Source: an uncultured Pelagibacteraceae bacterium (lineage in GTDB: Bacteria > Pseudomonadota > Alphaproteobacteria > Pelagibacterales > Pelagibacteraceae). Taken from it: a stretch of DNA of 59,934 nt. Shown in pieces: positions 56,217 through 59,934 of this stretch (position 1 is the first letter of the stretch; every line of letters starts with the position of its first letter). The notes under the pieces were generated by a model. It did not search any database, was not told where the DNA came from, and worked only from the letters and a program-made list of their open reading frames with translations. The stretch is taken from positions 1 through 59,934 of the forward strand of contig CACLSS010000003.1 of the NCBI GenBank assembly GCA_902609645.1, given 5' to 3'. The translations under genes were made by a program, and so were the position numbers.

Positions 56217-56951
56217 ATGGCTACTAACCCAATGCATCAGTTTAACGTTTACAAAATCGGACCTGAAATTAAAATAAATGGTATAGATTTGTCTTTTACA
56301 AATGCTAGTCTATTTATGCTAATTAGTGCAATTTCTATATCCATTTTTTTATTATTAGGAACAAAAGATAAAAAAATTATTCCTGGAAAATTTCAACTAT
56401 TATCAGAGATACTTTATAATTTTATTTCTAAAATGATTAGCGATACTGCGGGTAAAAAAGCAAAACCGTATTTTCCATTTATTTTTAGCCTTTTCATATT
56501 CGTATTGTTCTGCAATATGGTAGGCATGTTGCCATATTCTTTTACAGTAACAAGTCATATAATTGTGACATTAGCATTTGCTATGTTTATTTTTATTGGA
56601 GTTACTATTTTGGGTTTTGTAATTCATGGTTTCAAATATTTGAAAATTTTTGTTCCTAGTGGCGTACCGGTAGTTTTATTACCTATTATTATGATAATTG
56701 AAATTATATCTTATTTAAGCAGACCAGTTAGTTTATCAGTGAGATTATTTGCCAATATGATGGCAGGCCATACAATGTTGAAGGTATTTGGTGGATTTGT
56801 TATTAGTCTTGGCTTGGTTGCTGGTTGGTTACCGCTCACTTTTTCTGTTGCTCTGACAGGTTTAGAAATTTTAGTAGCATTTTTACAAGCTTACGTTTTT
56901 GCAATTTTAACATGCATTTATTTAAATGACGCGTTAAATTTACATCACTAA
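56217..56951 (+). CDS. atpB: F0 ATP synthase subunit a
   Basis: Proton-channel subunit of F0. The 244 residues have about five or six transmembrane helices. The essential arginine lies in RPVSLSVRLFANMMAGHTML (second Arg, about 179), and the C-terminal LPLTFSVALTGLEILVAFLQAYVFAIL region (about 203-229) follows. The N-terminal MHQFNVYKIGPEIKINGIDLSFTN matches alphaproteobacterial subunit a. It is followed by atpE after a strong ribosome-binding site. Confidence 0.96.
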   Translation: MATNPMHQFNVYKIGPEIKINGIDLSFTNASLFMLISAISISIFLLLGTKDKKIIPGKFQLLSEILYNFISKMISDTAGKKAKPYFPFIFSLFIFVLFCNMVGMLPYSFTVTSHIIVTLAFAMFIFIGVTILGFVIHGFKYLKIFVPSGVPVVLLPIIMIIEIISYLSRPVSLSVRLFANMMAGHTMLKVFGGFVISLGLVAGWLPLTFSVALTGLEILVAFLQAYVFAILTCIYLNDALNLHH

Positions 56952-56960
56952 CAATAAAAA

Positions 56961-56966
56961 AGGAGG
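56961..56966 (+). promoter_or_regulatory. strong Shine-Dalgarno sequence of atpE
   Basis: AGGAGG lies 4 bases before the atpE ATG. Most genes in this window have no such match. A strong site fits the high copy number of the c subunit in the ring (commonly 8-15 per enzyme). Confidence 0.75.
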
Positions 56967-56970
56967 AAAC

Positions 56971-57198
56971 ATGGAACTAGAAGCAGCAAAGATGATTGGC
57001 GCAGGATTAGCTGCCATTGCATTAGCTGGTGCTGGTGTTGGTATCGGATTAATATTTGGAAATTATTTATCTGGTGCTATGAGAAACCCATCAGCTGCTC
57101 AAAAACAATTTCCTAATTTACTTTTAGGATTTGCTTTGGCAGAGGCAACTGGACTTTTCGGGCTGGTTGTTGCTTTAATAATACTTTTTGCATTTTAG
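56971..57198 (+). CDS. atpE: F0 ATP synthase subunit c
   Basis: Proteolipid that forms the rotating ring. The 75 residues make two helices: the first glycine-rich (AGLAAIALAGAGVGIGLIFGNYL, about 12-34), a polar loop RNPSAAQKQ (about 39-47), and the second with the ion-binding Glu in FALAEATGLFGLVVALIILF (about 58). The alphaproteobacterial H+-type pattern AEATGLF is present. The gene has a strong ribosome-binding site and lies 19 bases after atpB. Confidence 0.97.
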   Translation: MELEAAKMIGAGLAAIALAGAGVGIGLIFGNYLSGAMRNPSAAQKQFPNLLLGFALAEATGLFGLVVALIILFAF

Positions 57199-57213
57199 TA
57201 AAAAGGAAAAAGC

Positions 57214-57786
57214 ATGATTAAAATTATTAGTTTAACAACTTTATTGTTGTTGACCTTAAATACTGTGTATGCAGCTGAGGCTGGTATGCCTCAGCTCGAC
57301 CCAACTTATTGGGCATCTCAGGTATTCTGGTTAACTATAATTTTTTCAGCAATTTACTTTTTAATAGCAAAAATTTTTGTACCAAAAATAAAAGGAAATA
57401 TTGATGCTAGGGAAAGTCAGATAAGAAAGGATATTGATGAAGCAAATTCTCTTAAGGAAGAGGCTGATAGGAAGCTACAAAAATATAACAGTCTTATTGA
57501 TGAGGCTAAGCTAGAAGCAAGAAAAATATTATCTGAAGGTCGAAAAAAAATTAATGAGGATATACAGTCAAAGAAAGAGCAGATCGAAAAAGATATTCAA
57601 AAAGAAACTTTGGGTGCTACCAAAGAAATCGAAAAATTTAAAATAAATTCTTTAAATAAAGTGAATGTTATTTCTGAAGAAATAATATCCGAGATCATTC
57701 AAGATATTTTTAAAGAAGATTTAAATAAAAGCAGTATAAAGGCGACAGTTTCAGAAGTTATGAAAGAGAGAAAAAATCAAATATGA
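57214..57786 (+). CDS. atpG: F0 ATP synthase subunit b' (first b-type subunit)
   Basis: Peripheral-stalk subunit. The 190 residues start with a cleavable or anchoring hydrophobic segment (MIKIISLTTLLLLTLNTVYA), followed by MPQLDPTYWASQVFWLTIIF (the b' motif, about 26-45), a transmembrane helix, and a long charged coiled coil. Two divergent b-type genes in tandem are usual in alphaproteobacteria and phototrophs. It overlaps the next b gene by 4 bases. The symbol for b' varies (atpG, atpF2, atpX). Confidence 0.9.
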   Translation: MIKIISLTTLLLLTLNTVYAAEAGMPQLDPTYWASQVFWLTIIFSAIYFLIAKIFVPKIKGNIDARESQIRKDIDEANSLKEEADRKLQKYNSLIDEAKLEARKILSEGRKKINEDIQSKKEQIEKDIQKETLGATKEIEKFKINSLNKVNVISEEIISEIIQDIFKEDLNKSSIKATVSEVMKERKNQI

Positions 57787-58280
57787 ACTTTGATGCTACA
57801 TTTTGGGTTGCAGTCTCTTTCGTTTTGTTTGTGGGAGTTTTGCTATATTTTAAAGTTCCCCAAAAAATATTTACATCATTAGATGAAAGTATAAACAAGA
57901 TTAAAAAAGATATAGAAGAAGCTGAAAAATTAAAAGAAGAAGCCAAGAACATTCTTAGCGACTATGAAACTAGATTGGATAAGTCTAAGGTTGAGATTGA
58001 TCTTATGATAAAAAATGCCAAAAAAGAGTCTGAAACTAATATTATTCAAACTAATGATCAATTTCATAAAATATTTGAAAATAGAAAAAAAATGGCTGAG
58101 GAAAAAATAAAACAAATGAAACTTCAAGCAACAAAAGATATTAAAAATTATTCTGTTAAGGTTGCAATAATTGCACTAGAAAAAATCATTAAAAATTCTA
58201 TCGATAAGAAAAAGCTTGATAAAATTTATGTTTCAAGCGTGAATGAGGCAAAAAAAATTTTAAAAAACAAATCAATCTAG
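57783..58280 (+). CDS. atpF: F0 ATP synthase subunit b
   Basis: Second peripheral-stalk subunit, pairing with b'. The 165 residues have an N-terminal membrane segment (FDATFWVAVSFVLFVGVLLY, about 3-22) followed by KVPQKIFTSLDESINKIKKD and a long coiled coil of charged residues to the C-terminus. The order atpI-B-E-b'-b without the F1 genes is the split arrangement typical of alphaproteobacteria. It ends 16 bases before crtI, with no terminator between. Confidence 0.93.
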   Translation: MNFDATFWVAVSFVLFVGVLLYFKVPQKIFTSLDESINKIKKDIEEAEKLKEEAKNILSDYETRLDKSKVEIDLMIKNAKKESETNIIQTNDQFHKIFENRKKMAEEKIKQMKLQATKDIKNYSVKVAIIALEKIIKNSIDKKKLDKIYVSSVNEAKKILKNKSI

Positions 58281-58296
58281 CGTAAGATCACTATCT

Positions 58297-59763
58297 ATGA
58301 CAAAAAAAGTAATTGTTATCGGATCAGGATTTGGTGGATTAGCTTCAGCTCTAAGATTGAGAGCAAAAGGTTATAAGGTAACTTTAGTAGAAAAACATCC
58401 TGATTTAGGTGGAAGAGCTAGAGTGTTTAAGAAGGGTAATTTTATTTATGATGGCGGACCTACTGTAATAACAGCCCCTTATTTAATAGAAGAATTATTT
58501 TCATTATTTAACAAAAAAATATCTAATTATGTAAAAATAGTTCCTTTAGACTTATGGTACCGTTTTGTTTTTAATGATGGTGAGACTTTTGATTATTCAG
58601 GTAACGAAAAATCAATGGAGAAAGAAATTAAGAAATTTTCAGAGAAAGATTATGAAGGATATAATAAACTAGTAAAATTCACCGAAAAAATTTTTGATAA
58701 AGGTTTTACCGACCTATCAGATAAACCATTTAATAACTTTTCTTTCATGATTAAACAAATTCCATCTTTATTAAATTTAAAAAGTTATAAGTCAGTTTAT
58801 GGATTAGTTTCAAACTATATATCAAATGAAAAGTTAAGGAGAGTTTTTAGCATGCATCCTCTTCTTGTAGGTGGAAATCCTTTTACTACTACGTCAATAT
58901 ATGCACTTATTCTATTTTTAGAGAAAAAGTGGGGTATTCATTATTCAATGGGTGGTACTGGGTCTGTGGTAAAAGCCCTTGAGAAGCTAATGGAGGAAGA
59001 AAATATAAGAGTTATTAAAGATGCAGAAGTTACTGAAATAATTTCAAAAAAAAGAGATGTTAAAGCAGTGAAAATTAATAAGTCAAAAATCATTGATTGT
59101 GATTATGTTGTTTGTAACTCTGATCCACCAAATGTATATAAAAATTTAATAAAGTCTAAAGATAATTACAATTTTTTATTTAAACAAAAAATGAAAAGAA
59201 TGGATTATTCGATGGGACTTTTTGTTTATTATTTTGGGTCAAAAAAACAATACAAAAATGTAGCTCATCATACAATTTATTTTGGAAAATCTTACGAAGA
59301 ACACCTTGAGAAAATTTTTGAAAAAAAAGTTTTATCAGAAGATATAAGCTATTATTTGCATCGACCATCAGCAACGGATCCAAATATGTCTCCAAATGGT
59401 CAAGATGCCTTTTATGTATTAGTTCCAGTTCCAAATAATTTATCAAATATTAATTGGTCAAATGAGGGTGAAAAATTTAAAGATTTAATATTAGATAAAA
59501 TGGATAAATCTGTTTTACCTGGAATTAAAGAAAATGTAGTGAGTGATTTTTATCTAACACCAGACTACTTCGAGAAAGATTTAGCCACTCTTCATGGTTC
59601 TGGATTTTCTATTCAACCTAAATTTTCTCAATCTGCTTATTTTAGATTTCATAACCAATCAGAAGTTTTCGATAATTTGTTTTTTGTGGGGGCTGGAACC
59701 CACCCTGGCGCTGGAATGCCAGGTGTAATCTCATCGGCTAAGGTTTTAGATAAAATTTTATAA
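58297..59763 (+). CDS. crtI: phytoene desaturase
   Basis: Bacterial-type FAD-dependent desaturase that converts phytoene to lycopene or neurosporene. The 488 residues have GSGFGGLASALRLRAKGYKV (N-terminal FAD motif, about 9-28), EKHPDLGGRARVF, MGGTGSVVKALEKLMEE (about 219-235), and the C-terminal FFVGAGTHPGAGMPGVISSAK signature (about 462-482, split). This is the CrtI pattern including the terminal THPGAG-P. Placed 16 bases after atpF and overlapping the next carotenoid gene. In this lineage the pathway commonly leads to retinal; the cyclase and dioxygenase genes are not in the window. Confidence 0.95.
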   Translation: MTKKVIVIGSGFGGLASALRLRAKGYKVTLVEKHPDLGGRARVFKKGNFIYDGGPTVITAPYLIEELFSLFNKKISNYVKIVPLDLWYRFVFNDGETFDYSGNEKSMEKEIKKFSEKDYEGYNKLVKFTEKIFDKGFTDLSDKPFNNFSFMIKQIPSLLNLKSYKSVYGLVSNYISNEKLRRVFSMHPLLVGGNPFTTTSIYALILFLEKKWGIHYSMGGTGSVVKALEKLMEEENIRVIKDAEVTEIISKKRDVKAVKINKSKIIDCDYVVCNSDPPNVYKNLIKSKDNYNFLFKQKMKRMDYSMGLFVYYFGSKKQYKNVAHHTIYFGKSYEEHLEKIFEKKVLSEDISYYLHRPSATDPNMSPNGQDAFYVLVPVPNNLSNINWSNEGEKFKDLILDKMDKSVLPGIKENVVSDFYLTPDYFEKDLATLHGSGFSIQPKFSQSAYFRFHNQSEVFDNLFFVGAGTHPGAGMPGVISSAKVLDKIL

Positions 59764-59934
59764 TGAATACAAAAAATTATTTATCTATTTATGCAAAATC
59801 ATTTAACTGGTCTGGTTTCTTTTTGCCAAAAAAAATCTATTATAAATGCTCTGTTTTATATGATTTTTGTCGGACAATAGATAACATTGCTGACCAAAAT
59901 AAAGATCTAGAAATTAAAAAAAAAGAACTTGAAG
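59763..59934 (+). CDS. crtB: phytoene synthase, N-terminal part (cut by window edge)
   Basis: The ATG at 59763 overlaps the crtI stop (TAATG) and opens a frame of 57 codons to the window edge. SIYAKSFNWSGFFLPKK (about 8-24) and LYDFCRTIDNIADQ (about 32-45) match the start of squalene/phytoene synthases; DFCRTIDNIAD corresponds to the first Asp-rich motif that binds the prenyl diphosphate. The crtI-crtB pairing supports the call. The remaining about 230 residues are outside the window. Confidence 0.85.
   Translation, partial: MNTKNYLSIYAKSFNWSGFFLPKKIYYKCSVLYDFCRTIDNIADQNKDLEIKKKELE

Overview
The window is a dense, AT-rich piece of a streamlined alphaproteobacterial chromosome. The gene set, the very short intergenic gaps, the lysine/asparagine/isoleucine-rich proteins and the lineage marks point to a Pelagibacterales (SAR11)-like marine bacterium. 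The lineage marks are a CcrM-type GANTC methylase, ELM1-family protein, split F0 operon with b and b' subunits, a DnaG that has lost its zinc ligands, and an alpha-type family 4 uracil glycosylase without Fe-S cysteines. The assignment to SAR11 is an inference from style and content, not from a marker comparison. I see no insertion sequence, prophage, CRISPR array or integron.

Layout. 1-2.9 kb (minus): mraZ-ftsZ-rsmH, a rearranged piece of the division/wall cluster, behind a consensus promoter whose -10 lies inside three TGGGN boxes spaced by 5 nt, the known MraZ operator pattern. 3.0-3.45 kb: RNase P RNA with its own promoter. 3.45-5.6 kb: AmpD-like amidase, then mlaA-mlaC of the outer-membrane lipid transport system. 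5.6-12.4 kb (minus): yqeY-dnaG-rpoD, two membrane/glycosyltransferase genes, and a CAU tRNA. 12.5-17 kb: carAB with a near-consensus promoter. 17-18.8 kb (minus): a zinc-ribbon micro-protein, a 2OG-Fe(II) oxygenase and an ELM1-like protein. 18.8-23.7 kb: guaC, trxB, two NAD-dependent enzymes and an aminotransferase. 23.8-30.2 kb: one overlapping run uvrB-folM-like-folB-uvrC-pgsA-methyltransferase. 30.2-33.8 kb: ilvE divergent from marR-ompR-envZ, then ubiK. 33.9-39.9 kb: lgt-midA-pgeF-prs-rplY-pth-ychF. 39.9-43.9 kb: petABC (cytochrome bc1) divergent from hemF-greA. 43.9-49.1 kb: CCA-adding enzyme, tRNA-Gln, ispE, a TPR protein, a uracil glycosylase and rnhB. 49.1-53.5 kb: ccrM, an FAD monooxygenase, mutY, dciA-like and a DsbA-like thioredoxin-fold protein. 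53.5-59.9 kb: smc, the F0 genes atpI-B-E-b'-b, then crtI and the start of crtB.

How the parts work together. Housekeeping dominates: DNA repair, replication priming, primary sigma factor, ribosome/tRNA maintenance, membrane and outer-membrane upkeep, and respiration (bc1, heme synthesis, F0). The respiratory theme ends next to carotenoid genes, which in this lineage usually feed retinal synthesis for proteorhodopsin; that link is an inference, as no rhodopsin is in the window. The points most worth a second look are an SMC protein of only 812 residues with both head halves but no visible hinge domain, the intact MraZ operator in front of mraZ-ftsZ-rsmH, a ccrM promoter carrying a GATTC site in its spacer and probably giving a leaderless mRNA, dyad symmetries between petA and hemF, and a palindrome in front of the marR-ompR-envZ operon. 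No stretch over 300 bases is empty: the longest non-coding interval (2903-3452) holds the mraZ control region and rnpB. I found no convincing hairpin-plus-T-tract terminators.
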